From a virus, in the IMG/VR virus record IMGVR_UViG_3300025168_000432, positions 1-29,515 of that record: 29,515 nucleotides of DNA; one strand, given 5' to 3'. Below, one piece after another: positions 1 to 7,175 of the stretch. The position numbers and the translations under genes are program-made. The notes under the pieces are model-generated. The model did not search any database, had not been told where the DNA came from, and saw only the letters and a program-made list of their open reading frames with translations. How positions within the stretch are numbered: position 1 is the stretch's first letter; every line of letters starts with the position of its first letter.

Positions 1-9
1 ACTGATTAA

Positions 10-2760
10 ATGACTCAAATTATCCCCGCCTCACAACTATTTGCGCCACAAGACGAAAAAGAAATTGCGCCTAGTGATACTCAGACAACAGACGTAACAA
101 TTATTCCACGATCCGCTCTTTCAGATGCTATCCCAACAGAAGAGGCTCCTCAGACTGATAAAGAAAAATCTAAATCGTGGTATCAGGATCTTTATGGCAG
201 TTTTGAAAAGTCCTATTTGGCTGGATTCAACGAGCAAGTAGCGGATATGTTGCAGACCCCAATCTCAGCGGGGTTAGAGCTTTACCAAATGGGATTTGGT
301 GGCAATGTAAATCCTAATTTGCCGAATTACGACCCAGACGATCATGTAATGGGTACAAGGGCGGTTAAAGACCTTTTTGAAGGAATCGGAATAAATGTTA
401 CCCCCAAAGAGGATTCTTTAGGAGCCAGAATCGGACAAGAAACCGCCTATGGTCTAGCTGGATACGGTGTGGTGGGAGCGGCTGCAAAAGGAAGTAAATA
501 CACCTACGGAGTGTTTGAGCCTGTCTTATCCTTTGTTCGCTCAAAACCGCTGACGGCTTTGCTGACTGATGTGGGCATATCCGTCCCTGCTGGAAGTGGT
601 GGATATGTGGGAGAAAAAATCGGTGGGGAAACAGGCGAGGCATTAGGTGTTATCGGCGGCGCTACCCTTGGTGCTATGTCACCATATTTTATAAGCCCAA
701 CATATACCGCAGCGAAAGGTTTATTTCATGGAGCCAAACGCGCTAAAACAGCTTTAGGTTTAGGTCAGGAAGGTAAGACTAGGCAAGCCAAAGATACACT
801 TTTGGCAAATATGTCGGATCAGTCTGTGGAAAAATTGCGGTCAGGCGAGCTAGATGCTCCCTCTGTTGGAAAGTACACAACCGCAGAACTTCTGGATGAT
901 CCAAGTTTGCTGGAAGCGCAAGCGGCTGTTAGTGCGCGATCTCCGGATTCCAGAATTACTGCTAATACCTCTAGGCTTGAAACCTCTCAGGTTTTAAGAA
1001 GTGAGCTTGATCAACTAGATCCTGGTGTAGTCGGCCCGACGAACTATGTCAAGACGAGAATCGCAAGTGCAGCTAACGCCGTTCAAAAACGAATGGAATT
1101 AGCCGTTGCAAGAGCGCAGTCAAGAATTGATCAGCTTACCCCTAATAGTTCTATAGACGTTGTTGGAAAGATTGCGCGGGAGGAATTCGACAAGGTTTAT
1201 GGTACTGCCAGAGAAGGTGAAAAATCTATTTGGGACAAGGTTGGGAATGGGCAATTTGAGACTGACACGATAACTCGCGCAGCTAGAGAGATTGTAGAAA
1301 CGACTCCTAGACTTTCAGGTGAAGGAGGTAAAGCAGACATCCCACTTGCGATACGAGAGATTGCTGGGAAAGATGCTGTTATTGACTCCAGCACTGGTAA
1401 AGAGGTGGAGAAGGCTGTTCCAAGCATTTTAAACAGTAGAGAAAGTGCGGGCGAAATTCAGGCGTTGATGTCTCGTTTAAGTAATGATCAACGGATCGCT
1501 CGGGCTGAAGGAAATTTGAACCGGGCAAGGTTGCTAGGTGAGCTAAGAGATTCAATCTTTGAGAAGATTATGCCTACCTCTGGAGCTTCACCTGAGTTGT
1601 CTGCTGCACGGGCGTATTCCAGACGGTTGAACGAGGTTTTTTATCACGGGCCTGTAGGTCAGTTGTTGGATAAAACCACGAAAGGGGGATACACAGTATC
1701 TCCGGAACTCACGCTGGAACGTCTTATTGGTTCTGGCACTAGCGGAAAAGTTGGCGCACAAAGCCTAAGAGATGCTGCCGCGCAATACGGCGGGACTGAA
1801 AAAGTCGATTCTCTCATTTCAGAGTTTTTAATCGCTAAGTTCTCGGCGAACGTGATGGCAGGGGGTCAGTTTAATCCTTCTTCAGCGAACCGCTTTGTGT
1901 CAAGCAACACTGCTTTAGAATTCTTCCCACAGTTAAGAGCACAGATGTTGGATGCGGCTCAAGCACAAAAGCTGGCGAATTCAGTAAGTAAATCAAAGTC
2001 TGCCTTAATTAAACGAGTTGAAAATCAGTCTCTCGCGTATAAATTCTTAGAAGGTGTAGAACCATCAGCAGCAATAAGCGCAGCATTAAAGTCTAAAAAT
2101 CCTACAAAGGACATTAACAGCCTTGTTACTTTGGCAAAGAAAGATCCTAGCGGGAATACTCTAAAAGGAATTCAAAGCGCATTGTTTGAAGTTCTTACTG
2201 ATAGATTTGGTAGACAAGAAGTTGGCGAGTTTGTGCTTACCCCTAACCGAATGAAAACCTTTTTGGACAACAAAACAAATCAGCACATGATTAGATCTGT
2301 ATATGGTAATGACGCTATCAAGATGCTGAATCAAGTTGTTAGGGGAGCATCCTTTAAAGACAGGTCACGCTCTGTTGCTCAGAGTCTCCGTGGCACTGAA
2401 GATCAAACCTTGCAGAAACTAAGAAGTAGTGCTGGGACGTTAGGGGTTATTTTAGGCGTGAAAGCGTCTACGCTTGCTGGCCCTTCTGTTCAAGGCAGGG
2501 GATTGTTGGCGGCGGGTATCGGGCGAAGGTGGCTTCAGAAGTTAGTTGACCGCATTTCAGACGGAAGCAAGGAAGATGTTATGGTTATCGTTGAACGTGC
2601 TTTGTCCGATCCTGAGTTTGCTAGAGAACTTATTAAGCCTATTTCCCAGATAGACACTGCCAGAGGCGAAATGTCGCTGAAACGGTTTGGAATACTAAAC
2701 GAACTACTTGGCGAAACCCCAGATGCAATCTTCGCCACTTCAGAGGAGCTAATGCCCTGA
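10..2760 (+). CDS. Large virion-associated (ejection/internal virion type) protein
   Basis: A 916-residue protein lying just before the lysis-like cassette, where many podoviruses place their last structural gene. The N-terminus (about residues 1-60) is polar and rich in Glu, Asp and Thr. Residues about 135-235 are rich in Gly and Ala with hydrophobic runs. From about residue 300 onward the protein is strongly helical, with a basic, Arg/Lys/Gln-rich look typical of internal virion or DNA-ejection proteins. I see no lysozyme or transglycosylase motif. The start ATG at 10 follows closely behind stop codons in the few bases available. It ends 2 bases before the next gene. The ejection role is inferred from size, composition and position, not from a recognised domain. 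Confidence 0.5.
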   Translation: MTQIIPASQLFAPQDEKEIAPSDTQTTDVTIIPRSALSDAIPTEEAPQTDKEKSKSWYQDLYGSFEKSYLAGFNEQVADMLQTPISAGLELYQMGFGGNVNPNLPNYDPDDHVMGTRAVKDLFEGIGINVTPKEDSLGARIGQETAYGLAGYGVVGAAAKGSKYTYGVFEPVLSFVRSKPLTALLTDVGISVPAGSGGYVGEKIGGETGEALGVIGGATLGAMSPYFISPTYTAAKGLFHGAKRAKTALGLGQEGKTRQAKDTLLANMSDQSVEKLRSGELDAPSVGKYTTAELLDDPSLLEAQAAVSARSPDSRITANTSRLETSQVLRSELDQLDPGVVGPTNYVKTRIASAANAVQKRMELAVARAQSRIDQLTPNSSIDVVGKIAREEFDKVYGTAREGEKSIWDKVGNGQFETDTITRAAREIVETTPRLSGEGGKADIPLAIREIAGKDAVIDSSTGKEVEKAVPSILNSRESAGEIQALMSRLSNDQRIARAEGNLNRARLLGELRDSIFEKIMPTSGASPELSAARAYSRRLNEVFYHGPVGQLLDKTTKGGYTVSPELTLERLIGSGTSGKVGAQSLRDAAAQYGGTEKVDSLISEFLIAKFSANVMAGGQFNPSSANRFVSSNTALEFFPQLRAQMLDAAQAQKLANSVSKSKSALIKRVENQSLAYKFLEGVEPSAAISAALKSKNPTKDINSLVTLAKKDPSGNTLKGIQSALFEVLTDRFGRQEVGEFVLTPNRMKTFLDNKTNQHMIRSVYGNDAIKMLNQVVRGASFKDRSRSVAQSLRGTEDQTLQKLRSSAGTLGVILGVKASTLAGPSVQGRGLLAAGIGRRWLQKLVDRISDGSKEDVMVIVERALSDPEFARELIKPISQIDTARGEMSLKRFGILNELLGETPDAIFATSEELMP

Positions 2761-2762
2761 CC

Positions 2763-3155
2763 ATGAAGAAACTCCTACTGACCGGCCTGTTGGCCGGTTT
2801 TTTTATGCCCGTTCACGCTCAACAGGCTCCAATTGGAATCAAACCTATGACGGTGCCATTCCAAATCTTTTGCGCGGATAGTTTTGAATTTTTAATGAAT
2901 GTGCTGGGAGCGGATTTCGGCGAAGCGCCTGTCGCAATGGGTTACCTGAAAGAAGGTGACGAACCTACGACGATGGTGATCTTTACAAATGAGAAGAACA
3001 CTCGGTCCACGATTGTTATAACCAAAAAAACAAAGTACGAGGAATCAGCGTGTATTGTCTGGAGCGGTGGTTCTCCTAGCGGAATGGCACTAAGCCTATC
3101 ACCAGACCCCCAATTTCCTCCAGAACCTGTTAAGAAAGATGGGGAAGAGATGTAA
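2763..3155 (+). CDS. Small secreted hypothetical protein
   Basis: A 130-residue protein with a textbook Sec signal peptide: MKK, a hydrophobic core about residues 4-15, then VHA before QQ, the likely cleavage point near residue 20. The mature part has two cysteines (about residues 38 and 97); the second lies in ACIVWSGG, which I associate with small exported proteins of marine podoviruses. Part of the signal peptide (TGLLAGFF) is encoded by an intrinsic-terminator hairpin, and an in-frame ATG (2805, Met15) follows its U-tract directly. ATG 2763 is preferred because only it gives a complete signal peptide. The stop overlaps the next start as TAATG. Function unknown; probably periplasmic, acting late in infection. 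Confidence 0.65.
   Translation: MKKLLLTGLLAGFFMPVHAQQAPIGIKPMTVPFQIFCADSFEFLMNVLGADFGEAPVAMGYLKEGDEPTTMVIFTNEKNTRSTIVITKKTKYEESACIVWSGGSPSGMALSLSPDPQFPPEPVKKDGEEM
2781..2804 (+). terminator. Intrinsic terminator inside a signal-peptide coding region
   Basis: Perfect 7-bp stem ACCGGCC/GGCCGGT with loop TGTT, then T7 ending at 2804. An in-frame ATG follows at once at 2805. The hairpin lies wholly within the coding sequence of the secreted protein that begins at 2763. Confidence 0.75.
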
Positions 3156-3367
3156 TGGAGCCATCCATGATGGTCGATGTTTTGATGGCCCTAGTTTTGT
3201 TTACAGGCGGGTGGGTTGTGAGAAGGATTTTCTCGCAGATTGATCGACTTCATGCGCGAGTTACTGATCTAGCGACGGTCACAGTTAGCCGACAGGAGCT
3301 AGACACTCATATAGACCGAATCATAAGCCGCATTGACACGCTTGAGCAACGCTTGCTGAGTAAATGA
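3155..3367 (+). CDS. Small membrane-anchored coiled-coil protein
   Basis: A 70-residue protein with an N-terminal transmembrane segment (about residues 5-22, LMALVLFTGGWVV) followed by a heptad-patterned helix (about 26-68, with regular Ile/Leu and charged residues). The ATG overlaps the previous stop (TAATG) and the stop overlaps the next start (ATGA), so it is translationally coupled. The layout resembles inner-membrane proteins of phage lysis cassettes such as holin-associated or i-spanin-like proteins. No partner outer-membrane lipoprotein is nested within it, so a specific role is not assigned. Confidence 0.6.
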   Translation: MEPSMMVDVLMALVLFTGGWVVRRIFSQIDRLHARVTDLATVTVSRQELDTHIDRIISRIDTLEQRLLSK

Positions 3368-3810
3368 ACGACGAGGACTCACTCAATTTATCGTCGAATA
3401 CGCGAGTGGGAATGCCGATTAGAAACTTGGCATTCATCGTGTCTGTCGCGGCGGGGGCCGTGGTCGGATACACGCAACTGGAAGGCCGTATCGGCGATTT
3501 AGAGACTGCCTATAAGCTAAGTTCAAGCGATCTCGTGGCCGTGACGAAATGGTCGGACGAGCTTCAACGAGGGGAGTTATCAACGGCGGCCACACAGGAG
3601 TTGTTCTTGCTCTTGGAGATGACCAGTAAGCAAGTCCAAACGCTTGAAGCAGACCTCGCCACTTTTGGGAAAGCAGTGTCCGTGAATGAACAACAAGATT
3701 TGAAAATTCAGTTCTTGCTTGACCGGGTTCGGGCAAGTGAGGCAAGGCTTGAGGCGTTGAGAGATTCGTTCTCGGACCTCAAGGCCAACGGAAATGGTGG
3801 GAGCCACTAA
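3364..3810 (+). CDS. Membrane-anchored coiled-coil protein
   Basis: A 148-residue protein with a short polar N-terminus, one transmembrane helix (about residues 20-37, NLAFIVSVAAGAVVGY) and a long, mostly helical remainder with Leu/Glu heptads (about 40-135). It ends in a Gly/Asn/Ser-rich tail. Its architecture repeats that of the gene before it in a longer form. The start overlaps the previous stop (ATGA) and its stop overlaps the next start (TAATG). Type II topology with a periplasmic coiled coil would fit an i-spanin-like or envelope-associated lysis role, but this is inference from architecture and position. Confidence 0.6.
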   Translation: MNDEDSLNLSSNTRVGMPIRNLAFIVSVAAGAVVGYTQLEGRIGDLETAYKLSSSDLVAVTKWSDELQRGELSTAATQELFLLLEMTSKQVQTLEADLATFGKAVSVNEQQDLKIQFLLDRVRASEARLEALRDSFSDLKANGNGGSH

Positions 3811-4064
3811 TGCAGACAGTATCAATGATTGTGCTGGTTCTTTATCTCAATGGGAGTCCTATTGAATTTCTCGGACACACCGAGAGGGCAGACGGCACTT
3901 GGGCGCGTATTACCGTAAGTGAATGTTTGTCCTACAAGAGAACTCTGAAACGTAACGGTTGGAAGGACAACGCTTCCAAAACAACACGATATTCGTGTGA
4001 GGAACGAACGGTAAAAGTCGGGCCGAACTACGAAGGGAAAGAAATCGTAAAGGGATTGAAATGA
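3810..4064 (+). CDS. Small hypothetical protein of the lysis-like cassette
   Basis: An 84-residue protein with a short hydrophobic N-terminal stretch (about residues 4-13, VSMIVLVLYL), then a basic, polar domain with two cysteines (about residues 39 and 62). The start overlaps the previous stop (TAATG); ATG 3825 is an alternative. The stop overlaps the next start (ATGA). It is a member of the same coupled set, but I do not recognise a family. The N-terminal run is too short for a clear signal peptide or full membrane span. Confidence 0.55.
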   Translation: MQTVSMIVLVLYLNGSPIEFLGHTERADGTWARITVSECLSYKRTLKRNGWKDNASKTTRYSCEERTVKVGPNYEGKEIVKGLK

Positions 4065-4276
4065 CAGTTTTCGACTCTACCCACGCCAAAGGAAATTTTT
4101 GGGGACACGCAAAACGGGCTGGATTTATTTCCGGCCTTTTTCTTGGGGCCGGGTTACTAGGACTCGTCCACATGATTTTCCCCTTTTTTCTGCCGGAGGT
4201 TATGACCTTGGCTAACAAGAGGATAAGCCAAGAGCTTGAAGTTGCGCTTTGTGCTTGCCCAGAGGAATGGAAATGA
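4061..4276 (+). CDS. Small membrane protein, holin candidate
   Basis: A 71-residue protein with a basic N-terminus (HAKRAG) and a long hydrophobic region at about residues 20-46 (GFISGLFLGAGLLGLV then IFPFFLP). The Gly-rich helix could span the inner membrane once or make a short hairpin, and the C-terminus is polar with two cysteines. Size, hydrophobicity and place among coupled envelope genes make it the best holin candidate here, but no holin family signature is recognised. Its stop overlaps the start of the next tiny gene (ATGA at 4273). Confidence 0.5.
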   Translation: MTVFDSTHAKGNFWGHAKRAGFISGLFLGAGLLGLVHMIFPFFLPEVMTLANKRISQELEVALCACPEEWK

Positions 4277-4368
4277 AGGAAAAATGGAAAACCCTAGATT
4301 ACAAGACAAAGAACCTCATCATCGCTGGCATCGTGGTATTTGTGTTTGCCTCTATGCTCTGGGGCTGA
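4273..4368 (+). CDS. 31-aa single-span membrane peptide
   Basis: The ATG overlaps the upstream stop as ATGA. It encodes 31 residues: a charged N-terminus (MKEKWKTLDYKTK) and one membrane span (NLIIAGIVVFVFASMLWG). A second reading frame opens 11 bases later at 4284 and runs on as a lipoprotein, so most of this gene is overlapped out of frame. Frame-overlapped membrane genes are typical of phage lysis cassettes. A pinholin or antiholin-like role is possible but unproved. Confidence 0.5.
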   Translation: MKEKWKTLDYKTKNLIIAGIVVFVFASMLWG

Positions 4369-4691
4369 TCGGATGCGGGACGATAAAGAAGGCGGGGATA
4401 GTCGCAACAGCGGCAGGGACGGGTGCGGTTGCGGGGAGTGTTGTCAGTGGGGGTGTGATTGCACCTATAGCGGGAGCCATGACAAGTGCCTTTGTGGCCG
4501 ATGTGGTGACGGAGGTGACGGATACGTCGCCTACTACTATGGGTAGTGGCTCATGCGCTCCTGATAACTTCTGGACCTTACTTGGGTCTATGACTGAGAT
4601 GGGGGGATGGCTTCTTATTCTAATAATATTAATTCCCATGGTGCTAGGATGGTTTCTTCCTGGTCCGTTGGAACGTAAAAAGAAAGGGTGA
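4284..4691 (+). CDS. Lipoprotein with C-terminal transmembrane helix (u-spanin candidate)
   Basis: A 135-residue protein. ATG 4284 is chosen because AAGGAA lies just upstream and a plausible lipoprotein signal follows: a basic N-region, hydrophobic core at about residues 19-30, and lipobox L28-I-G-C31. The mature N-terminal half is rich in Gly, Ala and Val (about 37-76), like a glycine-zipper segment. A second hydrophobic span, GGWLLILIILIPMVLGW, lies at about 107-123, followed by a basic tail ending RKKKG. An outer-membrane lipid anchor plus a C-terminal inner-membrane span, at about 130 residues, is the architecture of unimolecular spanins such as T1 gp11, which fuse inner and outer membranes at lysis. 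The role is inferred from architecture only. Confidence 0.55.
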   Translation: MENPRLQDKEPHHRWHRGICVCLYALGLIGCGTIKKAGIVATAAGTGAVAGSVVSGGVIAPIAGAMTSAFVADVVTEVTDTSPTTMGSGSCAPDNFWTLLGSMTEMGGWLLILIILIPMVLGWFLPGPLERKKKG

Positions 4692-5677
4692 GAAAAGCCC
4701 TACTTCTTCTTTTAAGTTGCTTCATTCCCCTCGCAGCAGCAGACATATTCGGTTCAAAAGCGAGCTTCCTTCTACACAACGATTTACGAAACTGGATGTC
4801 CTTGTCCTACCTGTCTACTAACGTAGACGATGTGTGGAGACAGCGCGTTGAAACTGCACTGATCGCGCAAGGCGACACCCATATTTATGTTTATTCCCAG
4901 AACGGAGATGACGGCATCGGGAATGTTTCTCCGCAACCAGACTGGGAAGTTCGTTTAGACCATCTAAATAACAGGGGTCTGCGTCCTGTCATGTGGCTGA
5001 TGGCAGATGACTCTCCAAACCTAGCTTCCAAGCCTCTCTCAGCCCACAAAGCGCACAACGCGGAGATGGTTCGTAGGTTTGACAACAAGGTGGATGGCTA
5101 CGTTATCGGTTTAGAGGTAGACGAGTATTGGTCTGCTGCACAAGTCAGAGAGATGGTCGCAGATCTCAAAGCCAAAACGAACAAGCCTGTAGGTGTCCAT
5201 CTTAGTCCCGGTGTTAAGCCAGGATATTTCGACAACGCCGACATCATCTACCTACAAACAGGTTTCGGCCTGAACGAAGCCCAGTTCCGGGCAAGGGTCA
5301 ACGAGGCTCTAACTCTCGGTAAGCCAGTAGTGGTAGCCGAATATCACATGGACTCTTCTTCAACTGTTGCAAAACGATACGGAGACATAGCTTGCGAAAT
5401 GGGAGCAGTGGGAACTGGCAACGGCAGAAACGTAGAGTTTTGTGGGCAACGCCAAGCCAAGAAACAGAAGTGGTATCAGAAATACGAAACAGAGATGGTA
5501 GTCGGTGGAGTGGCTATGGCTTCCCTTTTTCTTGTATCACGGTACGACTTACCTCTAACTCTCCGGGCTACAGAAGACTCCTACGAGATCGGGACGAAGA
5601 GGCGGTTTGGGAATCATTCAGTTGGCGTGACCTATAGCGAAAACCGGACTATGGCAACTTACTCATTTCAGTTTTAA
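4688..5677 (+). CDS. Secreted TIM-barrel-like protein, possible glycosidase
   Basis: A 329-residue protein starting with GTG that overlaps the previous stop (GTGA). Residues 1-18 form a signal peptide (MRKALLLLLS, then LAAA). Residues about 25-245 alternate β-strand and helix as in a (β/α)8 barrel. Acidic residues sit at strand ends: GLEVDEYW (E143, E146) and VVVAEYH (E218), a spacing reminiscent of acid/base and nucleophile glutamates in clan-A glycosidases. A hydrophobic span lies at about 269-284, and the C-terminal 35 residues look like β-hairpins ending in Phe (YSFQF), as in outer-membrane proteins. No other endolysin is visible in this cassette, so a wall-degrading role is possible. Both the fold and the role are inference. 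Confidence 0.4.
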   Translation: MRKALLLLLSCFIPLAAADIFGSKASFLLHNDLRNWMSLSYLSTNVDDVWRQRVETALIAQGDTHIYVYSQNGDDGIGNVSPQPDWEVRLDHLNNRGLRPVMWLMADDSPNLASKPLSAHKAHNAEMVRRFDNKVDGYVIGLEVDEYWSAAQVREMVADLKAKTNKPVGVHLSPGVKPGYFDNADIIYLQTGFGLNEAQFRARVNEALTLGKPVVVAEYHMDSSSTVAKRYGDIACEMGAVGTGNGRNVEFCGQRQAKKQKWYQKYETEMVVGGVAMASLFLVSRYDLPLTLRATEDSYEIGTKRRFGNHSVGVTYSENRTMATYSFQF

Positions 5678-5947
5678 ATGGAACTTGTAATCGTAGAGTG
5701 GCGAGACATTATTGCCTGTTCCGGATGGGAGAAGGCAGACGAGATCAAATGCCCCACGTTGCAAAGCGTTGGCTGGCTTGTCAAACGTGACCAAGAAACG
5801 GTAATGATCGCCAACACACTCGATCCGGATGATTTCACGGGTGAGGCAAAAGACCAAGAAAAACCCGTGCCGTATGGGATTACTGCATTTCCTACCGGCT
5901 GCGTGGTAAATGTCCAATGTGTATCAGATTCCCTCAACAAGCCTTAA
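5678..5947 (+). CDS. Small phage hypothetical protein
   Basis: An 89-residue soluble protein that begins directly after the preceding stop (TAAATG). It contains VEWRDI, SVGWLVKRD and a later IPYG-like turn (VPYGITAF). This pattern is common in short phage accessory proteins of unknown function. The sequence is β-rich and has no membrane segment or signal peptide. It precedes the metallophosphoesterase in the same transcript. The function is not known. Confidence 0.6.
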   Translation: MELVIVEWRDIIACSGWEKADEIKCPTLQSVGWLVKRDQETVMIANTLDPDDFTGEAKDQEKPVPYGITAFPTGCVVNVQCVSDSLNKP

Positions 5948-5956
5948 AATTGCCCT

Positions 5957-6691
5957 ATGCGTATCCTTGTGATACCGGACACTCAGGTAAAGCCTGATGT
6001 CCCTATACACCACCATACCTGGATTGGAAGGTTAGCCGCCGATAAACGGCCTGATGTAATTGTCCATCTAGGTGATGCTTACGACTTTTACTCTCTCAAC
6101 TCATATATCTCTAAAAAGGAGATAGAAGGGCAGAGGATCATTGAGGACATAGAAGCCGGAAACAAGGCTTTTGAAACCCTCATGGCCCCGCTGAAGAAAA
6201 AGCGGAGCTACAAACCGAAATTACACTACCTGTTAGGCAATCACGAAAACCGCCTAGTAAGGTATGTAAATGACCATCCAGCCGTTGAATCACTCATAGG
6301 CTTACACTTGTTAAACCCGTCCGTTCTGGGCTGGGAAACACACCCCTTTCTTAGACCTTTAAGAATTCAGCAAATTTACTTTGCTCATTATTTTTCAAAC
6401 CCCAATTCCGGCAGACCGTGGGCCGGAACGTGTCATACCAAACTCAAGAATATCGGCCTATCTTTTGTGATGGGTCATCAGCAAGGATTAGACCTTGCCG
6501 TGCGCTGTCTGCCTAACGGACAACAGCAGCGTGGTTTGGTAGCTGGATCTTGCTACCTTCATCACGAGGAGTACAGAGGATTCCAAGGTAAAGAAAGTTT
6601 CCAAGGCGTAATTATGCTGAACGATGTACGGGGAACTTCCTATGACCTTATGGAACTGTCTCTTCGGTATCTAGAAAAAAGGTATGGATGA
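5957..6691 (+). CDS. Calcineurin-like metallophosphoesterase
   Basis: A 244-residue enzyme of the metallophosphoesterase superfamily. The metal-binding motifs are in order: D8-T-Q10 after the first strand, G39-D40 in VHLGDAYDF, GNHE (94-97), a histidine at about 144 and GH at 173-174 (MGHQQG). They predict a dinuclear metal site cleaving phosphomonoesters, diesters or nucleotides; the substrate is not predictable. No signal peptide, so cytoplasmic. The start follows a 9-base gap without a clear ribosome-binding site. Its stop overlaps the next ATG. Such enzymes are frequent in phage genomes, with suggested roles in nucleotide or RNA-end metabolism. Confidence 0.85.
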   Translation: MRILVIPDTQVKPDVPIHHHTWIGRLAADKRPDVIVHLGDAYDFYSLNSYISKKEIEGQRIIEDIEAGNKAFETLMAPLKKKRSYKPKLHYLLGNHENRLVRYVNDHPAVESLIGLHLLNPSVLGWETHPFLRPLRIQQIYFAHYFSNPNSGRPWAGTCHTKLKNIGLSFVMGHQQGLDLAVRCLPNGQQQRGLVAGSCYLHHEEYRGFQGKESFQGVIMLNDVRGTSYDLMELSLRYLEKRYG

Positions 6692-6969
6692 ATACCAACA
6701 CTATGAGACATTACAAACCCGACAGGTACGAAAAAGATCCCGAGAAACGGGTCACTCATTGCCCTGTCTCACTTGCCCAGGAGAAGAATGTGCAAATAAA
6801 TATCCCCGAAGCCCAGCAGATGATATTGGCGGCTAAGACCCAACGCGAAGAAGCAGCGGTTCTTGCCCATATTGCGAAGAGCATGGGGATATGCTCAAAC
6901 TCTCCGGAAACGTACTTTAAACTGCAAGAAATAGAGGAAAGAGCGGAAACGAAACGCACGGGGACATAA
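6688..6969 (+). CDS. Small hypothetical protein adjoining attP
   Basis: A 93-residue, charged, mostly helical protein with no recognised domain. The start overlaps the preceding stop (ATGA). The C-terminal codons (RTGT and the TAA stop) are contributed by the first GGGGACATAAT element of the attP arm region, so coding sequence and integration site overlap. It may be a late gene, since it ends the cassette before attP. Confidence 0.5.
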   Translation: MNTNTMRHYKPDRYEKDPEKRVTHCPVSLAQEKNVQINIPEAQQMILAAKTQREEAAVLAHIAKSMGICSNSPETYFKLQEIEERAETKRTGT

Positions 6970-6979
6970 TGCGGGGACA
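6960..6979 (+). promoter_or_regulatory. Paired GGGGACA element, left arm of attP
   Basis: GGGGACA (6960-6966), a 5-base gap plus C, then GGGGACA (6973-6979). It lies about 30 bp left of the tRNA-like core. A matching pair is on the right of the core and an inverted pair lies near the terminase. Probable integrase arm-type or regulatory binding site. Confidence 0.55.
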
Positions 6980-7007
6980 AAGCCGTAACTATATGATTTA
7001 TAAAGCC

Positions 7008-7031
7008 GTTCGAATCCCTCCCTCTCCGCCA
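7008..7031 (+). other. attP: attP core: 3' end of a serine tRNA gene
   Basis: These 24 bases match the 3' end of a bacterial tRNA-Ser gene: T-loop TTCGAAT, T-stem CCCTC, acceptor CCTCTCC, discriminator G and CCA. No matching 5' tRNA half (GGAGAGG with D and anticodon arms) precedes it, so it is not a gene but the phage copy that would restore the host tRNA on integration. It sits about 145 bp upstream of the integrase start. Orientation and distance are those expected for tRNA-targeting phages. Confidence 0.8.
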
Positions 7032-7124
7032 TTTACGTTAGTATTTACAGAGTAAGTCTCTAAGTACCTGAAAATAAAGGATACGATAGAGTAGGAAAGA
7101 GTATGTTGTTCCCTTATTTTGTTA

Positions 7125-7153
7125 TTGCTTGGGGACAAAAACGGGGACATAAT
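7125..7153 (+). promoter_or_regulatory. Integrase promoter
   Basis: -35 TTGCTT (7125-7130), a 17-base spacer, and -10 CATAAT (7148-7153), giving a start near 7160. CGGAGG and the integrase ATG follow at 7164 and 7176. The spacer is occupied by the GGGGACA pair, so a protein bound there should block or adjust integrase transcription. Confidence 0.55.
7131..7149 (+). promoter_or_regulatory. Paired GGGGACA element in the integrase promoter
   Basis: GGGGACA (7131-7137), AAAA, C, GGGGACA (7143-7149). It is the second member of the attP arm set. CGGGGACATAAT (7142-7153) is an exact 12-base repeat of 6959-6970. Confidence 0.6.
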
Positions 7154-7175
7154 AAAGCCTAACCGGAGGCTTACT

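Noticed and set aside
3434-3745. Minus-strand frames opposite the coiled-coil genes
   Set aside because: Shadows of a dense, coupled plus-strand operon without ribosome-binding sites.
4340-4546. Cysteine/glycine-rich plus-strand frame
   Set aside because: Third frame inside the lipoprotein gene; composition is a shadow of its Gly/Ala codons.
6970-7040. Complete serine tRNA gene at attP
   Set aside because: Only the T-arm half, acceptor 3' strand and CCA are present; no matching 5' acceptor, D arm or anticodon arm.
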